Assembly (NCBI GenBank): GCA_028751875.1
Contig: CM054141.1
Span: forward strand, 73,081,675-73,145,674
Origin: Rapana venosa
Taxonomy: Eukaryota; Mollusca; Gastropoda; Neogastropoda; Muricidae
DNA length: 64,000 nt
Direction of reading: 5' to 3'
Below the pieces are notes generated by a model. That model worked only from the letters and a program-made list of their open reading frames with translations. It searched no databases and was not told the origin of the DNA. Positions within the stretch are counted from its first letter, which is position 1, and every line of letters starts with the position of its first letter. This document shows positions 34,795 through 43,865 of this stretch, one piece after another. The translations under genes were made by a program, and so were the position numbers.

Positions 34795-35195
34795 TCATGC
34801 CTTTAGGGTCATGTCTTGTCTGGATTGTTTGGTTCTTGGTTGAATACTGTTCAAAGACCCCAACGGTGCTTGGTGCCTCGCTCTTTGTGGTACCTTATAG
34901 CAGGACACTTTTCATCATCAAGAAGTGTCTGTGGCATTCTCAAGAATATTCATTTATTTCTGTGGGTTCCCAAACCTGGCATCAAAAGATAGCAGAAAGA
35001 GAAGGAAAATATAGTAAAAATAACTGTTGTTTAAAAAAACATATAAAATAATTTATCGCACCAAATTAGAAGAAAAGGAAGAACTAGTAAATCTTTGTGC
35101 CTGACGTTTGAGGCTACTTTCAAAAAGGACACAAGGGAGATTATAAAGTTTGTACCCAGCCAAAGAAAGGCCCAGTTTTAGCTAAATAAAGATAT
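34795..35195. repeat. Dispersed repeat D1, copy 2
   Basis: Same block order as copy 1, including CAAGGGAGATTATAAAGTTT and ACCCAGCCAAAG. A third partial copy is near 62270. Confidence 0.65.
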
Positions 35196-35276
35196 TAGCT
35201 CAAATATTGCCAGACACAGGCAATCTGTCTGTCTGTCTGTCTGTCTATGGTATTGAGTTTATTTTAGAAATAATAA

Positions 35277-35402
35277 TTCATGGCTTGATGGGTAAGCAAT
35301 ACAGGCATATAATACATAGCACGTTTTCATACAAAGCAGATTGCCGATCATTTTTATTCCCAATGTAGCAAAGCTTTTAGTTGCTAATCCAAATACTGCA
35401 TC
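35277..35402. repeat. Dispersed repeat D2, copy 1
   Basis: GGCTTGATGGGTAAGCAATA, CAGGCATATAATACATAGCA, CGTTTTCATACAAAGCAGA, then AGTTGCTAATCCAAATACTG. Matched in order by 36092-36232. Confidence 0.7.
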
Positions 35403-35661
35403 TCCGTCTTTCAAAAGTGGAACGAATTAAGTCCGTTCTTGTTTTCAAAGGTGACTTACCTGAAAGGAAATACAAGGCTGTCCACAAAATGTACCATTCT
35501 AGTCCCTCAGGTAGGATGGCTGTCTCCGCTCTGGGGTAGAGAGATCTTGGGGTTGCTGCAGGGACAGGAGTGGAGGGCTGGTCCTGCTGGCTCGGGCATG
35601 TGTCGGGGTTGAACCAGGTGAGGCAGGCGGCCCTGGGTGCAGCCGTGGTCTGCTTTCCCAG

Positions 35662-35755
35662 GGTCAGGAGGATGCGGTGCACAGGGTGTGGATGGAGGAG
35701 CACCAGGAGTGGTGGGGGTTCGGGAAGGGGGGGGGGGGGCCACAGAACACGAGAG
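35662..35755 (+). CDS. Low-confidence exon candidate
   Basis: TGGTCTGCTTTCCCAG is a strong acceptor. The next frame reads GQEDAVHRVWMEEHQEWWGF, then GK and a poly(G) run of 13 that keeps the frame, to a possible donor AG|GTACTG. Immediately upstream TTGAACCAG|GTGAGG looks like a donor that ends a phase-0 frame TGVEGWSCWLGHVSGLNQ, but the intervening 44 bp would be a very short intron. The poly(G) length is uncertain, so the exon's end and phase are too. Family not recognised. Confidence 0.25.
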
Positions 35756-35902
35756 GTACTGTCTGTGGTGAGGGTGCACGTGGCAGGTCCATCTTAGGGG
35801 TCATCTGCCCATTCCTGCAAATGAGGCCACCGGCCGAAGTCTGGATGATGAGGGAACTGTGTGGAGCTGCGTGCTGCCTGACGACTGTGCCCCTGTCTGC
35901 AG

Positions 35903-36028
35903 ATCAGGAACACACACGGTGTCACAGGTGGACAACAGGTTTTCTGGGGCAACAGCTCCGTGTCTCCTGTTGTAGTTCTCCGTCATCTTCTCACCCTACT
36001 CCTTGCTCTTCAGAGTGACGATGTCTGA
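35903..36028 (+). CDS. Low-confidence terminal exon with hydrophobic C-terminus
   Basis: GACTGTGCCCCTGTCTGCAG is an excellent acceptor. The frame reads IRNTHGVTGGQQVFWGNSSV, then SPVVVLRHLLTLLLALQ and a TGA at 36026-36028, 42 codons. The hydrophobic end after an NSS sequon resembles a membrane anchor or GPI-attachment signal. Its phase (0) does not fit the exon at 35662-35755 (ending in phase 1) as drawn, so they may not belong together. Confidence 0.3.
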   Translation: MRNTHGVTGGQQVFWGNSSVSPVVVLRHLLTLLLALQSDDV

Positions 36029-36091
36029 GGTCTGGGGTAGGAGGGGTTCTGGCGTACATGGGACACGGGTCTGACACCACGTCAGATGGCT

Positions 36092-36232
36092 TGAGGGGTC
36101 AGCACCACAGGCATATAATTATTACGAAGCACGTTTTCACAACGCAGACGCCATTTTGTGGTCCTTGGCCGAAGTGCTGATTGTGTTTTATTCCCAAACG
36201 GAGCAAGCCCTTTAGTTGCAAGTCTAAATACT
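36092..36232. repeat. Dispersed repeat D2, copy 2
   Basis: GGCTTGAGGGGTCAGCACCA, CAGGCATATAATTATTACGA, AGCACGTTTTCACAACGCAG, then AGTTGCAAGTCTAAATACTG, in the order seen at 35277-35402. Confidence 0.7.
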
Positions 36233-36295
36233 GCAGGGATTGGATGTAAAAAAGTACATGGTGCTTATTCATTATCCTCAAATAAAAACTTCATT
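36229..36295 (+). mobile_element. SINE family A tail remnant
   Basis: GGGATTGGATGTAAAAAAGT, GGTGCTTATTCATTATCCTC, AAATAAAAAC. Joined directly to repeat D2. Confidence 0.7.
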
Positions 36296-36319
36296 TGACT
36301 TCATTATATATAGATATAG

Positions 36320-36322
<3 letters not shown>

Positions 36323-36350
<28 letters not shown>

Positions 36351-36437
36351 TGTATGTATGTATGTATGTATGTATGTATGTATGTATCTATCTGTCTATC
36401 TATCTACAGATCTCTCTAGATAGATAGATAGATAGAC

Positions 36438-36468
<31 letters not shown>

Positions 36469-36470
36469 GA
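36323..36470. repeat. (TATG)n then inverted TCTA/TAGA repeat
   Basis: About 16 TATG tetramers, then a perfect 20-bp inverted repeat, 36387-36406 against 36425-36444, including matched interruptions (TGTC vs GACA). It can form a hairpin with an 18-bp loop. Confidence 0.95.
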
Positions 36471-36508
36471 GTCTGCGTTTTCTAAATATTTTGTACTCTT
36501 CTGAAAAG

Positions 36509-36773
36509 CTAGTACACACTACACTGTCCCTTCTTGGCCTTGTTGTCAGAGGTTAAAGGTCGGAATCTGGCCTTCACCTCACCCTGTTCTCGCTGTTCGT
36601 TTGATGACGATGACGTCATCTGATCAGTATTGCTGTCAATGTTTCTATTTGATGTTGATGACGATGACGTCATCTGATCAGTATTGCTGTCAATGTTTCT
36701 ATTTGATGTTGATGACGATGACGTCATCTGATCAGTATTGCTGTCAATGTTTCCTTTATAATATGAGTGCATC
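36509..36773 (-). CDS. Candidate terminal exon with three 18-residue repeats
   Basis: On the minus strand GTGTGTCAG precedes ATG at 36773. The frame reads MHSYYKGNIDSNTDQMTSSS, repeats the 18-residue unit NIDSNTDQMTSSSSTSNR three times, then ends EVKARFRPLTSDNKAKKG and QCSVY before a stop at 36509-36511, 88 codons. The repeat is 54 bp, a multiple of three, so the frame is kept. Ser/Thr/Asn/Asp-rich composition fits a disordered tail. The other strand's repeats are also open. It could be coding, or a regulatory repeat because each unit holds a CRE palindrome. Not resolvable here. Confidence 0.3.
36606..36760. repeat. 54-bp tandem repeat carrying CRE palindromes
   Basis: Three copies of GATGACGTCATCTGATCAGT plus ATTGCTGTCAATGTTTCTATTTG-like sequence. 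Each has the perfect palindrome TGACGTCA and then TGATCA at fixed distance. Confidence 0.95.
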
Positions 36774-36786
36774 TGACACACTTTAA

Positions 36787-37312
36787 GGTATTGTACTGTA
36801 CTGTACTGTACTGTATTGTACTGTACTGCACTGTATTGTACTGTACTGTACTGTACTGTATTGTACTGTACTGTATTGTACTGTACTGCACTGTATTGTA
36901 CTGTATTGTACTGTACTGTACTGTATTGTACCGTACTGCACTGTATTGTACTGTACTGTATTGTACTGTACTGTACTGTATTGTACTGTACTGCACTGTA
37001 TTGTACTGTATTGTACTGTACTGTATTGTACTGTACTGTACTGTATTGTACTGTACTGCACTGTATTGTACTGTATTGTACTGTATTGTACTGTACTGTA
37101 CTGCACTGTATTGTACTGTATTGTACTGTACTGTACTGTATTGTACTGTACTGCACTGTATTGTACTGTATTGTATTGTACTGTGCTGTATTGTATTGTA
37201 CTGTACTGTATTGTACTGTATTGTATTTACTGTGCTGTATTGTAGTGTACTGTACTGTACTGTATTGTACTGTACTGTATTGTACTGTACCGTATTGTAT
37301 TGTATTGTATAC
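36787..37312. repeat. 525-bp pentamer array GTACT/GTATT
   Basis: About 105 pentamers that are GTACT, GTATT or (less often) GCACT. On the minus strand these are AGTAC and AATAC. The array is continuous with the (AATAC)n tail of the minus-strand SINE at 37318-37425. Confidence 0.97.
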
Positions 37313-37317
37313 TTCTT

Positions 37318-37425
37318 TAAGTCACAGCAGAGTTCTCTTCATGAAATTCGGGCTGCTCATACCCGGGAGAGCGCGTCGCCACCAGAGCAGCGCCACACAA
37401 TGGCCACGAGTGTTGTATTTTAAGA
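37318..37425 (-). mobile_element. SINE family B, 3' part, with expanded tail
   Basis: On the minus strand GCGCTCTCCCGGGTATGAGC, AGCCCGAATTTCATGAAGAG, TGTGACTTAAAGAAGTATAC, then AATACAATACAATACGG and the pentamer array. The full-length copy at 43404 ends the same way with five AATAC units. Confidence 0.85.
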
Positions 37426-37441
37426 TAGAAATCGAGTAAAG

Positions 37442-37803
<362 letters not shown>

Positions 37804-38180
37804 AAAAATTCTACCCATACAAGGCACTAGTGAATCCAGAAGAAAAGGTGGACGAAATTCAAAATCCGTTATAAAAACTCAAAGAAGTGGAGAGAAAGAC
37901 AGGCAGGGGGACAGGCAGACTGACAGATGGACAGACAGATAGCCACACAGACAGACTTTTTGTTATAGACGGGTGGGTAGGGTGGAAATGGGAGGAGGGG
38001 GAGCAATGGGGAGTCAGTGTCCTGTGGCTGGCCTCTGATGTCGGTTATCACAGCAAGGGGGAGGCTTGTTGGTTTTTAGTTGTGGATGTCGTCAGGGCTC
38101 GTTTAACCATTTCCCTAGGGTAACCTGCTATTGGGCAACCAACGATCCACTAGCCCTTCCCTCCTCATCACCCACTACTA
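37804..38180. other. Unique stretch, no gene called
   Basis: GACAGACAGA-type simple sequence near 37890-37950. Nothing else recognised. Confidence 0.35.
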
Positions 38181-38181
38181 G

Positions 38182-38515
38182 TTGGATAGCCTAGAGGTCA
38201 GAACATTGCGCTCGCAATCTGACGACCCGGGTTCGATTCCCGTTCACGGGGGATGTTTTCCTCTGGAGTTAACATCAATTCCCACTCCACTCTACCCAAA
38301 AGTCCTTCGGATGAGACTATAAACCAAGGTCCAGTGTGCGAGCGCACGCAGAACATCTCACGCACACGTTAATCCTGTTCCGCTTTTCGTAAGAGTAGGC
38401 CATTGTGTGCGGTGGGAACAGATGACAGAATTTACAAAACCGCATACAAAAGGGAACTGGATGTAAAAAAAGCACATAAGTGCTTATTCCATTATCCGCG
38501 AAATAAATGAATAAA
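38182..38515 (+). mobile_element. SINE family A, full length
   Basis: The best-preserved copy. Head GGATAGCCTAGAGGTCAGAA (A box), CGCTCGCAATCTGACGACCC, B box GGTTCGATTCC at 38230-38240. Core CTTCGGATGAGACTATAAAC. Block AGAGTAGGCCATTGTGTGCG. Tail AAAAAAAGCACATAAGTGCT, TTCCATTATCCGCGAAATAA, then AATGAATAAAG. The intact A and B boxes imply a tRNA-type internal pol III promoter. About 330 bp. Confidence 0.92.
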
Positions 38516-38533
38516 GAATAAATACTGATGTAC

Positions 38534-38814
38534 TTAGTGCAGGTGTGCTGGGAAAGACGGGTTCTCTCCCTTAACGCATGGACAGTGTTCAGGTCTATCC
38601 AATAAGGCTGTTGCCAAATGTAGCATCTTAATCCAACAGTTTATAAATGAAAAGATTGACAGATGCCAAACCATGCATGTCTGAAAGAAACCTTGACTAC
38701 GTTTGGATCCAGTGTGGGGTGTTGGGGTCAGGATGATATGACTGTCACTGGAACCAGAGGCTGTGTATGGTTCACCTTTGCTCCGACTGTCAGGGTCTGT
38801 GAACTCTGTGTTTA
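38534..38814 (-). CDS. Candidate exon, unknown gene
   Basis: On the minus strand AGCGTGTGTTTCCACAG is a strong acceptor. After two bases the frame reads NTEFTDPDSRSKGEPYTASG, then SSDSHIILTPTPHTGSKRSQ and on to a stop at 38534-38536, 93 codons in all. The hydrophilic first half looks like real protein. The later half (FFQTCMVWHLSIFSFINC) is less convincing, and donors exist at AAAG|GTGAAC and CAAG|GTTTCT, so the true exon may end early. Family not recognised. It lies just 3' (in its own sense) of a 26-bp minisatellite. Confidence 0.35.
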
Positions 38815-38819
38815 CTGTG

Positions 38820-39445
38820 GAAACACACGCTCTATTTTCATTGTAAAAATACATGCTCTATTTTCATTGTAAAAATACATGCTCTATTTTCATTGTAAAA
38901 ATACATGCTCTATTTTCATTGTAAAAATACATGCTCTATTTTCATTGTAAAAATACATGCTCTATTTTCATTGTAAAAATACACGCTCTATTTTCATTGT
39001 AAAAATACATGCTCTTTTTTTAGTGTGAAAATACAAGCTCTATTTTCAGTGTAGAAATACAAGCCCTATTTTCAGTGTAAAAATACATGCTCTATTTTTA
39101 GTGTATAACTACACGCTCTATTTTCAGTGTAAAAATACATGCTCTATTTTTAGTGTGAAAATACAAGCTCTATTTTCAGTGTAGAAATACAAGCTCTATT
39201 TTTAGCGTAGAAATACAAGCTCTATTTTCAGTGTAGAGCCACATACTCTAGTTTCATTGTAAAAATACATGTTCCATTATCAGTGTAAAATACACTTTCT
39301 TCTTCAGTGTAAAAATACATGTTCCATTTTCAGTGTAGAATCACATGCTCTATTTTCATTATAAGAATATATAGTCTATATTCATTGTCGAAACACACGC
39401 TCTATTTTCGGTGTAAAAATACATGCTCTTTTTTTTCAGTGTAAA
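38820..39445. repeat. 26-bp minisatellite
   Basis: Unit TGCTCTATTTTCATTGTAAA plus AATACA, about 24 copies. The first six are nearly identical and the later ones drift (CAGTGTAGAAATACAAG). Confidence 0.96.
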
Positions 39446-39524
39446 ACCACATGCTGTAAGGACAGTCATACTCCCCCCCCCCCCCCTTCCTGTACGAAGC
39501 TGCTACTATGCTTGTATTTTTCAG

Positions 39525-39692
39525 GTCAAAAAGGGCAACAACCAACATCCCCAAGTGGCCTCCCTCGGCATCGCAGTTTGTAACAGACACCACTGGTTTC
39601 TGGGTGCAAAAACGTGTGGAACAAAGCATCAGTGTTTTCGTGGTGTAGAGTCCCCCATGACATCCACAGTTCAGAAAGCAGGCAGGCGATAA
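39525..39692 (+). CDS. Candidate terminal exon, Cys-containing
   Basis: CTTGTATTTTTCAG is a strong acceptor. The frame reads VKKGNNQHPQVASLGIAVCN, then RHHWFLGAKTCGTKHQCFRG, VESPMTSTVQKAGRR and a TAA at 39690-39692, 56 codons in phase 0. Three cysteines with a CGTKHQC spacing and balanced composition suggest a secreted or extracellular segment. No named domain can be assigned. The opposite strand is open over the same span, and its frame is less natural. No poly(A) signal was seen nearby. Confidence 0.35.
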   Translation, partial: VKKGNNQHPQVASLGIAVCNRHHWFLGAKTCGTKHQCFRGVESPMTSTVQKAGRR

Positions 39693-39699
39693 TGACTGA

Positions 39700-40290
39700 G
39701 CAGTGTGTCTGTGCATTCTGACCACAGTGCAGTGTCATTCTGCCTGTCAGCTAAAAACACGACACAATCTTTTCCATATATTTTTTCATAGAATTAGGAT
39801 TTATTTCTGAGTGCGTTTTCTTGGTCAACAGAATGTGGTTGTGGCACACAGAGTGTATGACTCACATACTGATGCCATCTTGTTCTTCCGAATGATCACA
39901 TGATCAAAACCTGTCACAAAGTGTGTGATTGGTTAACTGCCCCTTGATTGACAGGTGTGGAGTAATGAGGTCACCATGGAGTACAGCTGTCAGATGTCCC
40001 TGATGACTGACCTTCACCTTAGCTTGTCCCCTTTCCTTCATCGCTGAAAGCAGCCAAGGCACCTCGACACCTATGACGCTCAGGCAAATGACTGACGTCA
40101 TCCCATGTGTGTGGGCAGCCCTGAGGCCCCTCTTCATTGTCTGCCTCTACTTCAGTTCAAGAAGCGATCCTGTTCTCGGGTCAGGGTGATGGGTCGTCCT
40201 GGTCAGGACTGACACGGGCGTGAACTGACAGCTGCGTTCTCTGGAAGGCAGCTTCAGGGCCCAGAGACTGTCACTGGAGACAAGGAGTCA
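39700..40290. other. Unique stretch with one CRE palindrome
   Basis: TGACGTCA occurs at about 40093-40100. A minus-strand frame starting at 40137 (MKRGLRAAHTHGMTSVICLS) has a possible donor AAG|GTGAAG but no other support. Confidence 0.3.
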
Positions 40291-40296
40291 GCGACA

Positions 40297-40684
40297 GAAC
40301 AGAGCAGAGCAGAGCAGAGCAGAGCAGAGCGAGCAGAACAGAGCAGAGCAGAACAGAGCAGAGCAGAACAGCAGCAGAGCAGAGCAACAGAGCAAGAGCA
40401 GAGCAGAGCAGAGCAGAGCAGAAAACAGAGCAGAGCAGAGAACAGAACAGAGCAGAACAGAGCAGGAACAGAACAGAGCAGAACAGCAGCAGAACAGAGC
40501 AGAGCAGACAGACAGAGCAGAACAGAAACAGAGCAGAGCAGAACAGAACAGAGCAGAGCAGAGCAGAGCAGAACAGAACAGAGCAGAACAGAACAGAGCA
40601 GAACAGAGCAGAACAGAGCAGAGCAGAGCAAAGCAGAATAGAGCAAAGCAGAGCAGAGCAGAGCAGAGCAGAACAGAGCAGAGC
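40297..40684. repeat. Pentamer array AGAGC/AGAAC
   Basis: About 77 pentamers alternating irregularly between AGAGC and AGAAC, with a few CAGC slips. It ends directly at the candidate start codon at 40685. Confidence 0.96.
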
Positions 40685-40961
40685 ATGTGTGGGGCTCTGA
40701 AGGTGGGGCAGATGGCGCGGCGTGTGTGCAGGGTGGGGCTGTGGTCTGTGCTCATCTGTGCCCTGTGTGCCCTCACCCCGGTCACCCCACAGCCCCATAC
40801 TGGAGCTCCTGAGGACATGACGTCACCAGAGGTTATGACGCCATCCAATGGTGTGATGAAGTCAGTGCTGAATGTGATGACGGATCAGCAGACCGTGACC
40901 AGCTTGCAGTGGACCTCTGCCCTCAACCACACCTTACAGCCGCCCGAAGTGCATCGACTGG
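40685..40961 (+). CDS. Candidate first coding exon with signal peptide
   Basis: ATG at 40685 or, more likely, 40712. From the second ATG the protein starts MARRVCRVGLWSVLICALCA, a basic n-region and a hydrophobic core, followed by a plausible cleavage zone (LTPVTPQP). The rest is Met/Thr/Ser-rich (EDMTSPEVMTPSNGVMKSVL) and ends QPPEVHRL. The frame stays open to G|GTCAGT at 40961/40962, an acceptable donor in phase 1, after which the sequence becomes (GT)n. This fits the first exon of a secreted or membrane protein. The next exon was not identified. Composition, signal peptide and donor agree, but there is no homology evidence. Confidence 0.45.
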
Positions 40962-40978
40962 GTCAGTGCTTAACGTGT

Positions 40979-40981
40979 GTG

Positions 40982-41012
<31 letters not shown>

Positions 41013-41079
41013 GTGTGTGTATGTGTGTGTTATTGTGTGTGTGTGTATGTGTGTGTATTGTGTGTGTGTGTGTGTGTTG
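40979..41079. repeat. (GT)n microsatellite
   Basis: GT runs separated by TAATG, TATG and TATT. Confidence 0.95.
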
Positions 41080-41169
41080 CCATTTCTCTACATGTCATTG
41101 TCTGCTCGTGGGTGTATCTGTCTGTGTTTCATCTTTACCTCTCCGTTTGTCTGTCAGACCGTCTCTGTC

Positions 41170-41222
41170 TCTGTCGGTCAGTCAGTCTGTCTGTCTGTCT
41201 GTCTGTCCGTCAGTCGGTCTCT
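41170..41222. repeat. (GTCT/GTCA)n short repeat
   Basis: TCTGTCTGTCTG with GTCAGTCAG steps. Confidence 0.85.
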
Positions 41223-41341
41223 CCTATTACTGTGACTGTCTCCTGGCTTGGACCCAGCACGTTTCCCTGTGCACCGCCACACTTGTGTCTGTGCATATGG
41301 CTGTGTGTGGGAACAGACCACAACACTTACAGCAACACATG

Positions 41342-41402
41342 CACAGGGGACTGGGTGGTAAACAAAGCACATAGGTACATATTCATTATCTTCGAAATCA
41401 CA
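41342..41402 (+). mobile_element. SINE family A tail remnant
   Basis: GGGGACTGGGTGGTAAACAA, AGCACATAGGTACATATTCA, TTATCTTCGAAATCACAG. Confidence 0.65.
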
Positions 41403-41481
41403 GAATTCAGTGTAGAAAATGGGAATCAGCTTCATACTTTCTACTGTGTTTGTCACGTGTTCATTTTCCCATTGATAGAAC

Positions 41482-41499
41482 CCCCCCCCCCCCCCCCCC
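41482..41499. repeat. Poly(C) tract
   Basis: About 18 consecutive C. Confidence 0.95.
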
Positions 41500-41731
41500 A
41501 TCATTATGTTCTGGTCAGTGTGTTGTGTTCACAGGACTTTCACACAGCTCTTCTCTGTCCACTGTAGTCTGGGTGGTTGGGGGTCCCCGATAGCGCTGCT
41601 GGTGCTGGTAACTGCAGCTGGGGCAGGAGGGCGACAGTCAATACAACACACACCCTGATATGGACATGGTGAATGGGCCGTGTATCGACATATGCAAATG
41701 AAAGAAAAACACAACAGGCCCACAGAGAGAT

Positions 41732-41734
<3 letters not shown>

Positions 41735-41773
<39 letters not shown>

Positions 41774-41829
41774 GAGTGAGCAATCTTAGTAGCCATGGTT
41801 GTACTGCTGTTCTTCTTGTCTCTCTGTCT

Positions 41830-41887
<58 letters not shown>

Positions 41888-42045
41888 CTCCGCGCGCGTG
41901 TGTGTGAGTGTGTGTGTGTGTGTGTGTGAATGTATTCTATTTTTCTGTCTGCCTTTCTGTCCGTCTGTCTGCCTGCCTGCCTCTGTCTGTCTTTCTTTGT
42001 CTCTATCTCTGTGTCTCTGTCTCTGTCTCTCTCCCCAGCTCCCTC
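41735..42045. repeat. Cluster of (GA)n, (CT)n, (GT)n and TCTG repeats
   Basis: (GA)n 41735-41764 with a G run, (CT)n 41831-41890, (GT)n 41899-41929, then TCTGCC/TCTGTC steps. Confidence 0.93.
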
Positions 42046-42049
42046 CATC

Positions 42050-42600
42050 CCACCTTTCTCTCTGTAATTTCCTAACAATCTTGTATATTCAATTTTCCCC
42101 CAAACAAAGGACTAAATGTTGACAAAGCAGCCCCCCCCCCCCCCTCAAAACAAGACAAAGAAACAATGTCCACAGCGGCATCGTCCTTCCTGCTCTTAGT
42201 TTGCGCACACTGGAGCAGGTTCGACCTGGTAGATCCCCTTCCAGTCCCAGCACCTCCCCACGACTGAAGGACCTCAGGAAGGGGGCAAAGGCTGGTTAGA
42301 TCATCGGTGAGTCACACGATCCCACAAAGACTGGACGACCTCCCAAAGTGCTGTTTGATTTGGAGCAGGCGCTAACAGCTAAGAGCTGGGAAACTGACAC
42401 CTGCAGCCAGGGCAAACACACACAAGGCGGAGACTTCAGCACTCACCAGCCTGCACTGCATCACCATGTCGATCCTCTATCGAAAAGCTGTCAGAAGTAG
42501 AACGCTTTGAAAACAGAGAAGCAGGGGTCGGATTCGTGCGTGTGTTGTGTGGTGAGGTGTGATTTCGTTCAAGATAAAAAAAAACCACCAATCAAATGTA
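42050..42600. other. Unique stretch, no gene called
   Basis: A poly(C) run at 42131-42145. Otherwise no recognised motif. Confidence 0.35.
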
Positions 42601-42614
42601 GGCTGTGGTATTAT

Positions 42615-42695
42615 TTCGGCAGCCAATCGACAGTGGCCATATATAGTCAGCATTGCAGTGTGACGCACTACGTCATAGGTCATGTGACGTCAGAC
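42615..42695. promoter_or_regulatory. CCAAT / TATA-like / CRE cluster
   Basis: Within 75 bp on the plus strand: GCCAATC (CCAAT core at 42623-42627), CCATATATAG (42638-42647), a CRE half-site TACGTCA (about 42669-42675) and a perfect TGACGTCA at 42685-42692. The spacing of CCAAT to TATA (about 15 bp) is tighter than usual. No ORF with a start codon follows, because a minus-strand SINE occupies the next 380 bp. Confidence 0.3.
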
Positions 42696-42697
42696 TG

Positions 42698-43108
42698 TAT
42701 TGCATTGCATTGCATTATATTGCATGCCACTTAAGGTCATGGCAGATTTCTCTGCGTGAAATTTGAGCTGCTCTCCCGGAGGAGAGTGCGGCACCACAAG
42801 AGCAGCGACACCATGAATTATTTTTTCTGTCTGCATAATGCATTTGTTCCCCTAGAAGAGTGGCTTTTTCTACAGAATTTTGCCAAGGACAACTCTCTTG
42901 TTGCCGAGGGTTCTTTGATATGCGCTAATTGCGTGTTGCAGTCGGGACCTCGATTTATCGTCTCATCCGAGATACTAGCACCCCGACCACCACTTGCAGT
43001 CTAGTGGGTGAGGGAAAAGTTTCGGGCACAAGCAGGATTGAGCCACCGTACACTTAGAACCCGGAGTTTGGCTTTCTAGGCCGGTGCGTTGCCTGTAGAC
43101 CAGGGCCG
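42698..43108 (-). mobile_element. SINE family B, near full length
   Basis: On the minus strand the order is head (TGGTCTACAGGCAACGCACC, with a weak B box CTCAATCCTGC), GACTGCAAGTGGTGGTCGGG, core CTCGGATGAGACGATAAATC, AAAAAGCCACTCTTCTAGG, CAGCTCAAATTTCACGCAG, ATGACCTTAAGTGGCATGCA, and a pentamer tail of ATGCA units (42698-42728). Confidence 0.85.
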
Positions 43109-43403
43109 CACTGTGGATGCTGCCTGCTGTGGTCTTCCCGGGCAGGAGCAGCCAGGCGTGCAGCAGAGGCGTGTTGGGGGATGGATGTTGCTCGATGCAT
43201 GTCTCCTTCAGGGGGACAGATTTCCAGCTGTTGTCGCCATTTGAAATGACCTCCCTCTCTCACTTCGCCCCCAAAGCCTACAGTTGATGCTTTCAATTCC
43301 AGCCTCAAGATACGCTCAGTTCCGACCTAGGGTCTGCCCCATAGTTACTTCTCTCTGCTGTTCCTACTTTCACCACACATCTCCCCCTCCCCTCCCCACG
43401 TAC

Positions 43404-43806
43404 AGAACCGGGGTGGACGGTGGTCTAGAGGTAACGCTCCTGCAGAGAAAGCCAAAAGTCCGGGTTCCAAGTGTGTGGTTCCCCGATAGTTCCTGAAAAT
43501 TTTCCCCCATCCACTAGACCGTGAGTGATGATCTGGTCTGGGTGCTAGTCTTTCGGATGGGACGATAAACCGAGATCCCGTCTGCAACACGCAGTTAGTC
43601 CACGTTAAAGAATCCACAGCAACAACAGAGTTGTTCCTGGCAAAATTCTGTAGAAAAAAGCCACTCTGATATAGAAACAAATACACATACAGACAGGAAA
43701 AGAGAAAAATAATGGTGGCTCTACTCTTGTGGCGACGTGCTCTCCCCCGGGAGAGCAATCCGAATTTCAAGGGACTTAAAGTGGTTTACAATACAATACA
43801 ATACAA
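43404..43806 (+). mobile_element. SINE family B, full length
   Basis: Head GGACGGTGGTCTAGAGGTAA (A box TGGTCTAGAGG) and CCGGGTTCCAAG. Core TCTTTCGGATGGGACGATAA, ACCGAGATCCCGTCTGCAAC. AAAAAAGCCACTCTGATATA. The GTGCTCTCCCCCGGGAGAGC palindrome region. GACTTAAAGTGGTTTACAAT, then five AATAC units. About 400 bp. It is the reference copy for the tail-expansion finding. Confidence 0.9.
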
Positions 43807-43828
43807 TACAATACCCCGATTAAGCGCG

Positions 43829-43864
<36 letters not shown>
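43829..43864. repeat. (GT)n microsatellite
   Basis: Perfect GT run. Confidence 0.95.

Positions 43865-43865
<1 letters not shown>

Noticed and set aside
41529..41660. Exon on either strand near 41570
   Set aside because: A good plus-strand acceptor (TTCTCTGTCCACTGTAG) leads to short conflicting frames, and the minus strand also has a natural-looking frame. They cannot be separated.
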